DNA of 64,000 bases from Acidimicrobiaceae bacterium RAAP-2 (GCA_001443545.1 LMAD01000002.1:62001-126000); one strand, 5' to 3'; counted from the stretch's first letter, positions 43,005 to 52,606 are shown. Made by a program: numbers and translations. The notes: generated by a model from the letters alone, not told the origin.

Positions 43005-44999
43005 CGTCGGCGCCTGCCAGGGCGGTGTGGTGACCTCGGACGACACCGTCACGGGCGCCTCCGCCGATGGCGTAGACGAACGACCGACGCCGACGAGCGA
43101 GCTCACGGTCTTGGTGCCGCGCGGGTGCACGGGCTCGCCGTGGGCCTCGTCGATGAGTCGCGCGGCTTCTTCCCCGTCGATGGTTTCGTGCTCGAGCAGG
43201 GCGCGGGTGAGGGCTTCGAGTCCCCGCCGGTGCAACGTCAGGACCTCGATGGCCCGTGACTCTTGCTCGCGCAAGATGCGCTCGACCTCGTCGTCGATCA
43301 TCTGCGAAGTGTGGTCGGAGTAGTCACGCGTGTGCATGAGGTCCTCACCGAGGAAGACCTGATTGTTCGAGCCCCACGCCATCGGTCCGATCTCCTTGGA
43401 CATACCCCACTCACGGACCATGCGCCGCGCGAGATCGGTATTGCGCTGGAGGTCGTCGGCGGCGCCGGTGGACAGGTCGCCGTAAACGAGTAACTCGGCG
43501 ACTCGTCCGCCCATCCGCATGCACAACGAGTCTTCGAGGTGTTGACGGGCCATGATGTGACGGTCTTCTTCGGGCAGCGTCATCGTCACGCCGAGGGCCA
43601 TACCACGCGGAATGATGGTGATCTTGTGGAGCGGATCGGACTTCTCGAGCACGTACGCGAGCAGGGCGTGGCCGCTCTCGTGGAACGCGATTCGTTCGCG
43701 CTCGTCGTCGTGCAGGATCATGGTGTCTCGCTCTTGGCCCATCATCACCCGGTCGCGGGCGGATTCGAAGTCTTCCATGCCAATCGTGGCCGAGTGGCGG
43801 CGTACCGCGTGCAGGGCCGATTCGTTGACGAGGTTCGCCAAGTCCGCACCGCTCATGCCCGGTGTGCCGCGAGCCACCATGTGCAGGTCCACGCTCGCGT
43901 CGAGGGGTTTGTTCTTGGAGTGAACCTGGAGAATCGGGAGCCGTTCTTCCAGGTCGGGGAGGGGGACGACGATCTGACGGTCGAAGCGACCCGGTCGCAG
44001 CAGGGCGGGGTCCAAGACGTCCGGACGGTTCGTGGCGGCGATGACGACGACGCCCTCGGTCGGGTCGAACCCGTCCATCTCGCTCAACATCTGGTTCAGC
44101 GTCTGTTCGCGCTCGTCGTGGCCGCCGCCGACGCCAGCGCCGCGCTTGCGTCCAATGGAGTCGATCTCGTCGATGAACACGATGGCGGGCGATTGCTTGC
44201 GCGCGGTGTTGAACAGGTCGCGGACCCGACTCGCGCCGACACCCACGAACATCTCCATGAAGTCCGATCCCGACACGGAGAAGAACGGGACCCCGGCCTC
44301 ACCGGCGACCGCTCGGGCGAGCATCGTCTTGCCCGTTCCCGGAGGGCCAACGAGTAACAGCCCCTTGGGAATCAACGCGCCGATGTCGCGGAAGCGGGTG
44401 GGGTTCTTCAAGAAGTCGACGACCTCACTGATCTCTTGTTTCACTCCGAGGTAACCGGCGACGTCGGAGAACGTGATCTTGGGCTTGTCCTGATTGAACT
44501 GCTTGGCCTTGGAACGACCGACGGACATCATGCCGTTCATCTGGCCCTTGGCTTGGCGCCCGGCGTAGATCATGAATAGTGCGAAAATCAAGATCCAGAT
44601 CAAGTAGGGCAGGAACGTCGAAGCGAAACTCGAGGGATTACTGAAGGTCACGTTCACGCTGTTGGAACGGAGGGTGTCGATCTCGCTCGAAATCGCGGGG
44701 GCCGGTCCGTTCGTGGTGTAGTTCGTGCCGTCGGCGAGTTGGCCCGAAATCACGCCGTTGGCGTTGTCCACGGTGGCCGAGACGACCTTCTGGTTATGGA
44801 CGTCGGCCAGGAGGCTCGAGTACGAAATCGTGCGCACGTTCTTGCTCTGGAAGAGCGACGGGATGAAGAGAATACCGACGACGACGAAGGCGACGATGGC
44901 AATGGTGATGATCCGCCGCCGCGATTCGGGCGCCATTGGTCGCTCGCCCGACGGCAACAGTTTCTTTAAGCCGGGCTTCTCATTGGGTGGTGTGCTCAC
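42990..44999 (-). CDS. ftsH: ATP-dependent zinc metalloprotease FtsH
   Basis: 669 residues: TM1 about 28-48, extracytoplasmic loop, TM2 about 126-146, AAA module with Walker A 'GPPGTGKT', Walker B '[12 protein letters not shown]', second region of homology '[21 protein letters not shown]', and the protease domain with zinc motif 'HESGH' (HExxH). A Ser/Thr-rich tail follows ('[16 protein letters not shown]'). It degrades membrane and short-lived cytosolic proteins. GTG start with a leaderless -10 box. Confidence 0.97.
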   Translation of the reverse strand: MSTPPNEKPGLKKLLPSGERPMAPESRRRIITIAIVAFVVVGILFIPSLFQSKNVRTISYSSLLADVHNQKVVSATVDNANGVISGQLADGTNYTTNGPAPAISSEIDTLRSNSVNVTFSNPSSFASTFLPYLIWILIFALFMIYAGRQAKGQMNGMMSVGRSKAKQFNQDKPKITFSDVAGYLGVKQEISEVVDFLKNPTRFRDIGALIPKGLLLVGPPGTGKTMLARAVAGEAGVPFFSVSGSDFMEMFVGVGASRVRDLFNTARKQSPAIVFIDEIDSIGRKRGAGVGGGHDEREQTLNQMLSEMDGFDPTEGVVVIAATNRPDVLDPALLRPGRFDRQIVVPLPDLEERLPILQVHSKNKPLDASVDLHMVARGTPGMSGADLANLVNESALHAVRRHSATIGMEDFESARDRVMMGQERDTMILHDDERERIAFHESGHALLAYVLEKSDPLHKITIIPRGMALGVTMTLPEEDRHIMARQHLEDSLCMRMGGRVAELLVYGDLSTGAADDLQRNTDLARRMVREWGMSKEIGPMAWGSNNQVFLGEDLMHTRDYSDHTSQMIDDEVERILREQESRAIEVLTLHRRGLEALTRALLEHETIDGEEAARLIDEAHGEPVHPRGTKTVSSLVGVGRSSTPSAEAPVTVSSEVTTPPWQAPTLPAV

Positions 45000-45005
45000 C
45001 GTCCC

Positions 45006-45011
45006 AATCTA
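45006..45011 (-). promoter_or_regulatory. Leaderless promoter -10 box of ftsH
   Basis: On the minus strand TAGATT, 6 nt, then the GTG of ftsH, with no Shine-Dalgarno sequence. Confidence 0.6.
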
Positions 45012-45075
45012 GAGGCCGCCGTGCGACATCGGGCTCGCACCGCTCGAAACCAACGAAGGATTAGCGTAAGGACCT

Positions 45076-45816
45076 GTGGAGAACGTGGACGAGATCGACG
45101 AATCGCCGCGGCCCGGTGCCGTCCTCGTCGCCGCGCTGGTCGGATTCATCGTGGGCGAGCTCTTGGCCGCCGCGTTCGTCGGCACGGCGGCGAACCTCAC
45201 GCACTTTCCGGGCGGTCTCTCGGGCATCGCCGCCGCCCGCCAAGATCCCTGGTGGGCGAGCTCGCTCAGTCTGGCCGGTCTGTGGTCGGGCTTCGCCGTG
45301 GCCATCATCGCCGCCGCTCGCGTGGGTGGTCTTCGACCGTGGCCCCACCAGTGGCGCTTCACCGTGGGTGACCTCTGGTACCTCGCACTGGGCATCGTCG
45401 CCCAGTTCGTCGTCGCGATCGCGTACTGGCCCTGGCACCTGCGCCACCTCAACGCACCGGTCGACAAACTGTTCGGCGCGACGCACGGCGCCGGGTTCCT
45501 CCTACTCGTCGTCCTGACGACCTTCGGGGCCCCCGTCGTCGAAGAGTGGTTCTTTCGTGGCGTGGTGTTCCGCGCGTTGGTGGCGTTGGGACCGACGCGC
45601 TCGCCCCGTCTCGCCCTGGCGTTCGGGGTCGTCGCGAGCGCCCTCATCTTCGCGTCGGTTCACGGTGAGGCGCGACAGTTCGCCGGACTGGCGGGACTCG
45701 GCGCCGTGCTCGCGCTCGTGGCGTGGCGAACGAAGCGCTTGCTACCGAGCGTGCTCACGCACGTGGCGTTCAACGCCGTGGCCATGACCTCAGTAATCGC
45801 CCATCGGGTTCATTGA
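45076..45816 (+). CDS. CPBP family intramembrane metalloprotease
   Basis: 246 residues with about seven TM segments and the CPBP/Rce1 motifs: 'VVEEWFFRGVVFRAL' (EExxxR), a His in 'FASVHGEARQFAGL' and 'VLTHVAFNAVA' (H-x3-N). Bacterial members are thought to process peptides or give immunity; no substrate is suggested here. The GTG start has AAGGA just upstream and also a TAGCGT box 8 nt upstream. The stop overlaps the next gene by one base (TGATG), indicating coupling. Confidence 0.9.
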   Translation: MENVDEIDESPRPGAVLVAALVGFIVGELLAAAFVGTAANLTHFPGGLSGIAAARQDPWWASSLSLAGLWSGFAVAIIAAARVGGLRPWPHQWRFTVGDLWYLALGIVAQFVVAIAYWPWHLRHLNAPVDKLFGATHGAGFLLLVVLTTFGAPVVEEWFFRGVVFRALVALGPTRSPRLALAFGVVASALIFASVHGEARQFAGLAGLGAVLALVAWRTKRLLPSVLTHVAFNAVAMTSVIAHRVH

Positions 45817-48242
45817 TGCGGCGGCTCTCCCCGGGTGCGTGGCTCGACCTTGTGGTCATCGCGACGGTGATTGCGGTCACGGTATGGTCGCTGCACCCCA
45901 GTCTCGTCTTCTCGACCAGCACGCTCACCGGCGGCGACACCGGTGCGCACCTCGCCCTACCGGCGTACCTGCGAAGCATCGGGAACCCCTTCGACTTGAC
46001 GCCGTGGTACCCGGGCTGGTTCGCGGGCATGCCGGCCTACACCTACTACTTCATACTCCCTGACCTGTTAGCGACCCTGGCGAGTTACGTCATCAACGCG
46101 GCCATCGCCTTCAAGATCGCCACCATTCTCGGTTCGGTGCTGATGCCGGTCGGGGCCTACCTCCTCGGACGACTCACGCGCGCGCCACGTCCGATCCCGG
46201 CGGCGCTGGCCGCCGCGACACTGCCGTTCCTCTTCGACGCATCCTTCACGATCGACGGGGGCAATCTCTTCTCGACCATGGCGGGTGAGTACGCGTTCTC
46301 GCTGTCGTTGGCGCTCGCGCTCGTGACGATCGGCCTCTTCGCCCGTGGGATGCGCACCGGTACGGGGTACTGGAAGGCCGCCGTCGGCCTCTCACTGACG
46401 CTCTTCGCGCACGTGCTGCCGTTCTTCTTCGTCGTCGGTTCGGTCGGTGTGATGCTCGTCTTCGAGGTCCTGGCTCGTCGTGGCTGGGGCGACCCACGCG
46501 ATCCCGTCGTTCCCGGCGACGCCGCTCGCCCACTGCGCTTCGCGCTCGGGGCCGGTCTCTTGACGGCGGGACTGACCGCGTGGTGGCTGTTGCCGTTCGG
46601 GTTCAGTCAACAGCTTACGAATTCGATGGGCTACACCAACGACAACGTGTCGAATCTGCACGCCATTTTCACCACGCTCGGCTGGTACACGTCGACCGGT
46701 GGCGCCGCGGGGGACCGGTGGGTCATCGCAATGGCGGCGCTGGCCATCGTGCTGGCCTTCGTCGTGCGCGATCGTCTCGGTATGGTTCTCGCTTCGCTCA
46801 CGGTGGTGACGCTCGCGGCGTTCGTCCTCGATCCCCAGGGCGTTATCTGGAACGAGCGACTCGTGCCGTTCTGGTTCATCGCGATCCACCTGAGCGCGGG
46901 CTGGTTGGTCGGCTACCCGTTGGCGCGCTGGTCCGAGCACGTTCGCCTCTACGACGTCCACCCGGCGGCGCCGTCCGACGGCGATCCACCCGAGGGGTCC
47001 GTCGAGCAGGCGTCGCTGTATCCCGACTCCGAGGTCATCACCGGCGATCTGGCGTCGACGTCGGGAGCTGCGCCCCGCGCCGGGTACGTCCGAGTCGAGC
47101 CGCGCGATCCGGAGGTGGTTCGGGCGCACCGGTATGAACGGGCCCTGTACGCCACGGGGCTCGTCGGTCTGCTCGGGCTGATCTCGACGGTTCCGGGCCT
47201 GGTGCCCGCCTCGGCCACGGCGCTGGGTCTCTCGACGAGCGGTAACCAGGTCTCGAGTTGGGCCCAGTGGAACTACTCGGGGTACCAGGGCAAGCCCGCG
47301 TGGCCGGAGTACCACGACCTGATGACGACGATGGCGCGCGTCGGCTCGCGATACGGGTGCGGTCGGGCCATGTGGGAGTACGCGCCGAGCGAAAACCGCT
47401 TCGGGACCACGATGGCGCTGATGCTCTTGCCGTACTGGACGAACAACTGCATTGACTCAATGGAGGGACTCTTCTTCGAGTCCTCCGCGACGACGCCCTA
47501 TCACTTCCTCGACCAGGCCGAACTCAGCAGTCAGCCGAGCAACCCCCAGGTCGGCCTGCCCTACGGACCGCTCAACGTGGCCGAAGGCGTCTCGCACCTG
47601 CAGATGCTCGGTGTTCGCTACTACATCGCGTTCTCGCCCCTGGCCGTCGCCGAGGCCAACGGTGATCGTCAATTGCGTTTCGTGGCCCAAACCAAGGCGT
47701 GGCCCGCGCCCGGGGTGCGGTGGCGGATCTACCTCGTTCGTTCGAGCCCCCTCGTCCAGGGTCTCGCCAACACCCCGAACGTCGTGAGTGGCCTGGCGAG
47801 TCGTACGGCCTGGCTCGCGGCCAATACGGCGTGGTGGCTCGATCCGGCGCGCTGGCCGGTCCTCGCGGCGGCGAGCGGCCCGACCTCGTGGCCGAGGGTG
47901 CCGTCGATCCGCGCGCTTCGAGCGACGGGGCACGTGGCGAGTGAATCCGTGACCCACGTGGAGGTCGGCCTCCAGCGAGTCTCGTTCCACGTGAGCCGCG
48001 TGGGTGTTCCGACGCTCGTCAAGATCTCGTACTACCCACGGTGGCACGCGACCGGAGCCACCGGCCCGTTTCGAGTGAGTCCCAACTTCATGGTGGTCGT
48101 TCCCACGGCGCACGACGTCGTGCTGACCTACGGTTCGACCCCGGCCGTGAGCGTCGGCAACCTCCTCACCGACCTCACGGTCGGACTCGGTGTCGCCGTG
48201 GCGTGGCGCGCGCGCAGGAGGCGTCGCCGAGCCCGGCGGTAG
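45816..48242 (+). CDS. Large polytopic membrane protein (glycosyltransferase-C/YfhO-like)
   Basis: 808 residues. N-terminal half has about 12 TM segments starting at about 10 ('LVVIATVIAVTVWSL'), with 'GGDTGAHLALPAYLRS' and 'PWYPGWFAGMPAYTYYF' after TM1, the acidic-loop pattern seen in GT-C-like and '6-pyruvoyl-tetrahydropterin synthase-related' membrane proteins of Acidimicrobiia. The C-terminal ~330 residues are mostly extracytoplasmic with one last TM near the end. I infer a role in polyprenyl-linked sugar transfer or flipping. ATG overlaps the CPBP stop. No catalytic assignment is possible. Confidence 0.75.
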   Translation: MRRLSPGAWLDLVVIATVIAVTVWSLHPSLVFSTSTLTGGDTGAHLALPAYLRSIGNPFDLTPWYPGWFAGMPAYTYYFILPDLLATLASYVINAAIAFKIATILGSVLMPVGAYLLGRLTRAPRPIPAALAAATLPFLFDASFTIDGGNLFSTMAGEYAFSLSLALALVTIGLFARGMRTGTGYWKAAVGLSLTLFAHVLPFFFVVGSVGVMLVFEVLARRGWGDPRDPVVPGDAARPLRFALGAGLLTAGLTAWWLLPFGFSQQLTNSMGYTNDNVSNLHAIFTTLGWYTSTGGAAGDRWVIAMAALAIVLAFVVRDRLGMVLASLTVVTLAAFVLDPQGVIWNERLVPFWFIAIHLSAGWLVGYPLARWSEHVRLYDVHPAAPSDGDPPEGSVEQASLYPDSEVITGDLASTSGAAPRAGYVRVEPRDPEVVRAHRYERALYATGLVGLLGLISTVPGLVPASATALGLSTSGNQVSSWAQWNYSGYQGKPAWPEYHDLMTTMARVGSRYGCGRAMWEYAPSENRFGTTMALMLLPYWTNNCIDSMEGLFFESSATTPYHFLDQAELSSQPSNPQVGLPYGPLNVAEGVSHLQMLGVRYYIAFSPLAVAEANGDRQLRFVAQTKAWPAPGVRWRIYLVRSSPLVQGLANTPNVVSGLASRTAWLAANTAWWLDPARWPVLAAASGPTSWPRVPSIRALRATGHVASESVTHVEVGLQRVSFHVSRVGVPTLVKISYYPRWHATGATGPFRVSPNFMVVVPTAHDVVLTYGSTPAVSVGNLLTDLTVGLGVAVAWRARRRRRRARR

Positions 48243-48245
48243 CAT
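48240..48245 (+). promoter_or_regulatory. Leaderless promoter -10 box of manB
   Basis: TAGCAT, 7 nt, then ATG at 48253. The box contains the alternative in-frame ATG (48244), so the spacing decides for the later start. Confidence 0.55.
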
Positions 48246-48252
48246 GACCACG

Positions 48253-49596
48253 ATGGACACCCGCGCGATCTTTAAGGCCTACGACGTACGGGGCACGTAC
48301 CCCGACCAGATCGACGAGGTGGTCGCGCGCGCGGTCGGGGCCGCCTTCGCCCGTTTCGCCCGTTCGCCGCGGTTGGTGGTCGCCCGTGACATGCGTGAAT
48401 CCGGGGTGACGTTGAGCGCGGCCTTTAGCGACGGCGCTCGCGCCGAAGGCGTCGAGGTCGTCGACCTGGGTCTCACCTCGACCGACTTGCTGTACTTCGC
48501 GTCCGGTTTCCTCGACGCACCGGGGGCGATGTTCACCGCGTCGCACAACCCGGCGCGCTACAACGGCATCAAACTGTGTCTCGCGGGCGCCCGGCCGGTC
48601 GGCGTGGAGTCGGGGCTGCTCGAGATCGCGACCGAGGCCGAAGGACTCCTCGGTGACGAGCGTGAGCCGCGGGCCGATCGAATCGAGCGCGACCTATGGC
48701 CCGATTGGATCGAGCACGTGCACTCCTTCATCGACGTGTCGGCGCTTCGTCCCCTGCGAATCGTCGCTGACGTCGCCAACGGCATGGGGGGGCTCGTGGC
48801 CCCTCGGGTCTTCGCGGGGCTACCCGTCGAGCTCGACGTCTTGTACCCCGACCTCGACGGTAATTTCCCGAACCATCCGGCCGACCCGCTCAATCCGGCC
48901 AACCTCGTCGACCTGCAGCGACGGGTCCTCGAGACCGGGGCCGACATCGGGCTCGCGTTCGATGGCGACGCCGACCGGGTGTTCGTGGTCGATGAGCGAG
49001 CGGAACCGGTGTCGGGGTCCACGACCACGGCGATGGTGGCCGCCACCATGCTCGATCGGAACCCGGGGGCGACGGTCCTCTACAACTTGATCTGCTCGAA
49101 GACGGTACCGGAGGTGATCGCCGAGCACGGCGGCGTCGGCGTACGGACTCGGGTTGGCCACAGCTACATCAAGCAGACGATGGCCGAGACCGGTGCCATC
49201 TTCGGGGGTGAACACTCGGGCCACTACTACTACCGAGACAACTACCGCGCCGATTCGGGCATCATCACCGCGATGATCGTGCTCGAGTTGCTGAGTCGAT
49301 CGACGGTGCCGCTCTCGGCGCTGCAGGCACCCTTCCAGCGCTACGCCGCGTCGGGTGAACGTAACACCGAGGTCACCGATCCGGCCGCCACGGTGCGGGC
49401 GGTGGCGGAGCGCCTCCGTCTCCACGGTGTCACGATCGACGAGTTGGATGGACTGAGCGCCGACTACGGGAGTTGGTGGTTCAACCTGCGCCCGTCCAAC
49501 ACCGAACCGCTCCTGCGGCTGAACGTGGAGGCTCCCGACGAAGCGAGCTGCGCGCGTCACGTCGACGAGGTCGTCGCGATGATCAAGGAGGCGTGA
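48253..49596 (+). CDS. manB: Phosphomannomutase/phosphoglucomutase
   Basis: 447-residue alpha-D-phosphohexomutase. 'IFKAYDVRGTYPDQID' at the N-terminus, phosphoserine loop 'TASHNPARYNGIK', metal loop 'FDGDADRVFVVD', sugar loop 'GGEHSGHYYYRDN' and phosphate loop 'RPSNTEPLLRL' are complete. It converts mannose-6-P (or glucose-6-P) to the 1-phosphate, feeding the pyrophosphorylase at 30580. Start chosen at the ATG 7 nt after a -10 box; an ATG three codons earlier is in frame. Its stop overlaps the Trm112-like gene (TGATG). Confidence 0.94.
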   Translation: MDTRAIFKAYDVRGTYPDQIDEVVARAVGAAFARFARSPRLVVARDMRESGVTLSAAFSDGARAEGVEVVDLGLTSTDLLYFASGFLDAPGAMFTASHNPARYNGIKLCLAGARPVGVESGLLEIATEAEGLLGDEREPRADRIERDLWPDWIEHVHSFIDVSALRPLRIVADVANGMGGLVAPRVFAGLPVELDVLYPDLDGNFPNHPADPLNPANLVDLQRRVLETGADIGLAFDGDADRVFVVDERAEPVSGSTTTAMVAATMLDRNPGATVLYNLICSKTVPEVIAEHGGVGVRTRVGHSYIKQTMAETGAIFGGEHSGHYYYRDNYRADSGIITAMIVLELLSRSTVPLSALQAPFQRYAASGERNTEVTDPAATVRAVAERLRLHGVTIDELDGLSADYGSWWFNLRPSNTEPLLRLNVEAPDEASCARHVDEVVAMIKEA

Positions 49597-49826
49597 TGGC
49601 CCTGGACTCGTTCCTACTCGATCTGCTCCAAGACCCCGTCGACCACGGTCCGCTGCTGTACCTGGCCGACGTCAGCGTGCTGTACAACCCACGTCGGCGC
49701 GTCGTCTACGAGGTCCGCGGGTCGATTCCAGTCCTGTTGCCCGACGAAGCGAGAGCGGTCACCGACGAAGAGCACGACGCGTACGTCGCTGACCCCTCCG
49801 CGCGATCGACTGGACCGATCGTCTAG
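49596..49826 (+). CDS. Trm112-like protein without zinc cysteines
   Basis: 76 residues matching the Trm112/UPF0434 pattern: 'LLQDPVDHGPLLYLADVSVLYNPRRRVVYEVRGSIPVLLPDEARAV'-type spacing, with the closing 'G.IPV.LPDEAR' element. The Cys residues that bind zinc in YcaR-type members are replaced (D-P instead of C-P), as in several actinobacterial homologues placed next to manB. It may be a small partner protein; no activity is known. It overlaps the manB stop and is convergent with the thiolase gene, stops overlapping by 4 nt. Confidence 0.82.
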   Translation: MALDSFLLDLLQDPVDHGPLLYLADVSVLYNPRRRVVYEVRGSIPVLLPDEARAVTDEEHDAYVADPSARSTGPIV

Positions 49827-51031
49827 CTCAGACGTTCGACGATCATGGCCATGCCCTGACCGCCACCGACGCACATCGTTTCGAGGCCGTAACGCTGGTC
49901 TCGGTCCTCAAGTCCGTTGAGCAGGGTGGTCATGATGCGCGCACCGGTCATGCCGAAGGGGTGCCCGAGGGCGATGGCCCCACCGTTGACGTTGAGTTTG
50001 TCCCAGCTGATACCTAGGTGCTTCGCGGAAGGGATCACCTGGGCCGCGAAGGCCTCATTGATCTCCACGAGGTCGATGTCGTCCATGGTCAGCCCGGCGC
50101 GCGTGAGCGCTTGGCGACACGCCTCGACGGGACCGAGGCCCATGATCTCGGGATTGAGCGCGGTCACCCCGCTCGAGACGATACGAGCGATCGGGGTGAT
50201 GCCGAGCGCCTTGGCCCGGGTATCGCTCATCACGATCACCGCGGCGGCCCCGTCGTTGAGCGGGCACGCGTTGCCCGCCGTCACCGAACCGCCCTCGCGG
50301 AAGACCGGCGCGAGCGAAGCCAACTTTTCGAGCGTGGTCCCGGCGCGCGGTCCATCGTCCGTCGAGATCACGCGCCCGTCAGGGAGCGTGTAGGGGATGA
50401 TCTCGCGCTCGAAGAAACCGTTGTGCTGGCTCATGACGGCGAGCTCTTGGCTGCGCAGGGCGAACTCGTCCATCTCGGCGCGCGACACGTGTTCGAACTC
50501 CGCGACGTTCTCGGCGGTCTGACCCATCGCGATGTAGACGTCGGCCAACCCGGATCCCGGGCTCCACGGATCGCCCGCGTGCGTTGAACGTGCGGTCGTG
50601 CGAGCGACGGCGTCGTCGAATCGCGGGTTCATGGCCTTGGCGATGTCCGAGGCTCCGTTGCCGAATCGCGAAACGGTCTCGACGCCGGCCGCCACGAAGA
50701 CGTCACCCTCGCCGGCCTTGATGGCGTGGGCGGCCATGCGAATGGTCTGGAGCGAAGACGAGCAGTAGCGGTTCACCGTCACCCCCGGCACCGAGTCCAG
50801 ACCCGCGAGGATTGCCACAACGCGAGCGATGTTGAACCCCGACTCGCCGGCGGGCTGACCGCAGCCGAGCATCAGGTCGTCGATCGTGGTCGGGTCGAGC
50901 TGGGGGACCTTGGCCAACACCTCGGTCACGACGTGCGCGGCGAGGTCGTCGGGACGCACGTCGACCAGTGAGCCCTTGAACGCTCGGCCGATCGGCGAAC
51001 GACCGGTGGCGACGATGACGGCTTCGGGCAT
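49823..51031 (-). CDS. Acetyl-CoA acetyltransferase (thiolase)
   Basis: 402 residues. Thiolase active site: nucleophilic Cys in 'VTVNRYCSSSLQTIRMA', His in 'NVNGGAIALGHPFGMTGAR' and the second Cys in 'ETMCVGGGQGMAMI'. The N-terminal 'RSPIGRAFKGSLVDVRPDDL' is typical of degradative FadA-like enzymes that cleave 3-ketoacyl-CoA. GAGGAGG sits 6 nt before the ATG, partly inside a 12-bp palindrome. Last gene of the minus-strand PPK2-LLM-RibC group; whether it shares their promoter is uncertain. Confidence 0.94.
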   Translation of the reverse strand: MPEAVIVATGRSPIGRAFKGSLVDVRPDDLAAHVVTEVLAKVPQLDPTTIDDLMLGCGQPAGESGFNIARVVAILAGLDSVPGVTVNRYCSSSLQTIRMAAHAIKAGEGDVFVAAGVETVSRFGNGASDIAKAMNPRFDDAVARTTARSTHAGDPWSPGSGLADVYIAMGQTAENVAEFEHVSRAEMDEFALRSQELAVMSQHNGFFEREIIPYTLPDGRVISTDDGPRAGTTLEKLASLAPVFREGGSVTAGNACPLNDGAAAVIVMSDTRAKALGITPIARIVSSGVTALNPEIMGLGPVEACRQALTRAGLTMDDIDLVEINEAFAAQVIPSAKHLGISWDKLNVNGGAIALGHPFGMTGARIMTTLLNGLEDRDQRYGLETMCVGGGQGMAMIVERLS

Positions 51032-51037
51032 GGAATC

Positions 51038-51049
51038 CTCCTCGAGGAG
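51038..51049. promoter_or_regulatory. Palindrome overlapping the thiolase ribosome binding site
   Basis: CTCCTCGAGGAG, a perfect 12-bp inverted repeat. In the mRNA the CUCC arm can pair with GGAG of the Shine-Dalgarno sequence, so it could mask it or be an operator. It may also be chance. Confidence 0.3.
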
Positions 51050-51107
51050 TCGGGTTGACCTAGGTGAGCATAGTGAACGCCCAGGCCCCGCCCGTCTGAG
51101 GATGCGA

Positions 51108-51617
51108 TCAGGCCAGGTCGAGCGGTCCCGCGTCGTCGAACCCCTGGCGGACCCCTTGGCCGGCCCGACGGGCGAGTTGTTCGGGCTCGAACAGCATCCA
51201 GTAGGCGTTGCGGGCGTGTTTGCGGGACCGGTTCTCGAACACCGTGGCCAACACCGCCGGGTCGTCGGCTTCGTCTTCGTGCACGAAGACCTCGAGAATC
51301 GGGGTCGAGGTCAGAAGTTGGGCCTGCATGATGCCAAGTGCCGCTTCGTGGGCGCACTGCTTGTCGATGGGTGCTTTGCCGGGCATGCCGAGGGCGACCA
51401 CGATGGCACAATCGTCTCGCTCGATGAGGTTCTTCGCCGCGACGGCGAGATCCTTGAACCCGGGGACGGTTCTCGACACGACCTCAAAACGCGAACCGAA
51501 TCCCGGGCATTCGGACAGTTCGGCGCGCGCGGCACCGCCCATGTCGTAGCGGGCGAACATCGTGTCCACCACCCCGATGTGCACCGGCCGGTGCCCCTTT
51601 GATTTCTTCGTTCCCAT
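51108..51617 (-). CDS. ribC: Archaeal-type riboflavin synthase
   Basis: 169 residues closely matching, along the whole length, the archaeal RibC family (as recalled from Methanocaldococcus): 'HIGVVDTMFARYDMG', 'VSRTVPGFKDLAVAAKNLIE', 'CAIVVALGMPGKAPIDKQCA', 'HEAALGIMQAQLLT', 'ILEVFVHEDEADD' and 'GQGVRQGFDDAGP'. This pentameric family is related to lumazine synthase and not to the trimeric bacterial RibE; it dismutates two 6,7-dimethyl-8-ribityllumazines into riboflavin. ATG at 51617 follows GGGAGG by 5 nt; the longer frame is not needed. It is 35 nt downstream of an F420-type oxidoreductase gene. Lateral acquisition from archaea is possible. Confidence 0.93.
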   Translation of the reverse strand: MGTKKSKGHRPVHIGVVDTMFARYDMGGAARAELSECPGFGSRFEVVSRTVPGFKDLAVAAKNLIERDDCAIVVALGMPGKAPIDKQCAHEAALGIMQAQLLTSTPILEVFVHEDEADDPAVLATVFENRSRKHARNAYWMLFEPEQLARRAGQGVRQGFDDAGPLDLA

Positions 51618-51652
51618 CGCAACCTCCCGTGCCAGTGTAGGGAGCCTCGCGC

Positions 51653-52606
51653 TCAACGCGGAGCGAGACCGACGACTGCGTCTTCGAGTTCGACTCCGAC
51701 GGGCACGATGGCGATCGTTGGCATCGACACGCCGGCGGCGACGTACCGTTCGACGTGCTCTCGGCAGGCGTCGAAAGAACCGTGGATGATCAGCGCGTCG
51801 ACGACGTCGTCGGGGATGAGCTCGTTGGCGAGCTTTCGGTCACCGGCCGCCCAGGCCTCCCACATGGGCGCCAACGCCTCGTCGCGCCCCAACCACCGGT
51901 GGAACTCCGCGTAGGCCTTCACCGTGAGGTAGGACGAGATCATGCGCCGCCCGACGTAGCGCGCGAGGTCGGCGTCGGCGGTGGGCACCACGAAGAGGCG
52001 CGCGGCGATGTCCTTGTCGAGGCCCACCTCGGCTCGACAGGTGGCGACGTCCTCGACCGCCAGCCAGTTGAGGATGGCGCCGTCAGCTTCGGCGCCGGCC
52101 AGATGCAGCATGGCCGGGCGTAGCGCGCCCAACAAGATGCGCGGCCGCTGGGTCACAGGGCGCGAAAGCTTGAAGCCGTGGACCGCGAAGGTGGGGAATG
52201 CCTCATCGATCTTTTCACCGTCGAGTGCCCGATTGACGAAGCGCAGGACGTCACGGGTTCGAGCGAAGGGCCGATCGTAGGTGATGCCGTTCCAGCGCTC
52301 GACGACCGGTTGGCTTGAGGCACCGAGGCCGACGGTGAGCCGCGGGCCGGCCACCTCGGCTAGGGCGGCGATCGTCATCGCGAGCAGTCCGGGTCCGCGG
52401 GTGAACACCGGTGCCACCGCGAGCCCGAGGTTGAGCCGTGGCTCCCACGCCGCGGCGAGGGTGAGCGGCGTGAACCCGTCGGCCCCGTCTACCTCCGCGG
52501 ACCAGACGTCGGTGTAGCCGAGGTCGACCAATCGGGAGTACCACGATCGGTGGTCGGCCAGGGAGATGCCGTCGAAGGGAATGGTGATGCCGTAGCGCGA
52601 GGTCAT
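51653..52606 (-). CDS. LLM class F420-dependent oxidoreductase
   Basis: 317 residues of the luciferase-like TIM barrel: 'WYSRLVDLGYTDVWSAEVDGADGF', 'LGLAVAPVFTRGPGLLAMTIAALAEVAGPRLTVGLGASS', 'RTRDVLRFVNRAL' and 'LLGALRPAMLHLAGAEADGAI'. The pattern and the F420 genes in this genome favour F420 over FMN as cofactor; the substrate is unknown. It starts 21 nt after PPK2 and ends 35 nt before ribC, all on one strand. Confidence 0.9.
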   Translation of the reverse strand: MTSRYGITIPFDGISLADHRSWYSRLVDLGYTDVWSAEVDGADGFTPLTLAAAWEPRLNLGLAVAPVFTRGPGLLAMTIAALAEVAGPRLTVGLGASSQPVVERWNGITYDRPFARTRDVLRFVNRALDGEKIDEAFPTFAVHGFKLSRPVTQRPRILLGALRPAMLHLAGAEADGAILNWLAVEDVATCRAEVGLDKDIAARLFVVPTADADLARYVGRRMISSYLTVKAYAEFHRWLGRDEALAPMWEAWAAGDRKLANELIPDDVVDALIIHGSFDACREHVERYVAAGVSMPTIAIVPVGVELEDAVVGLAPR

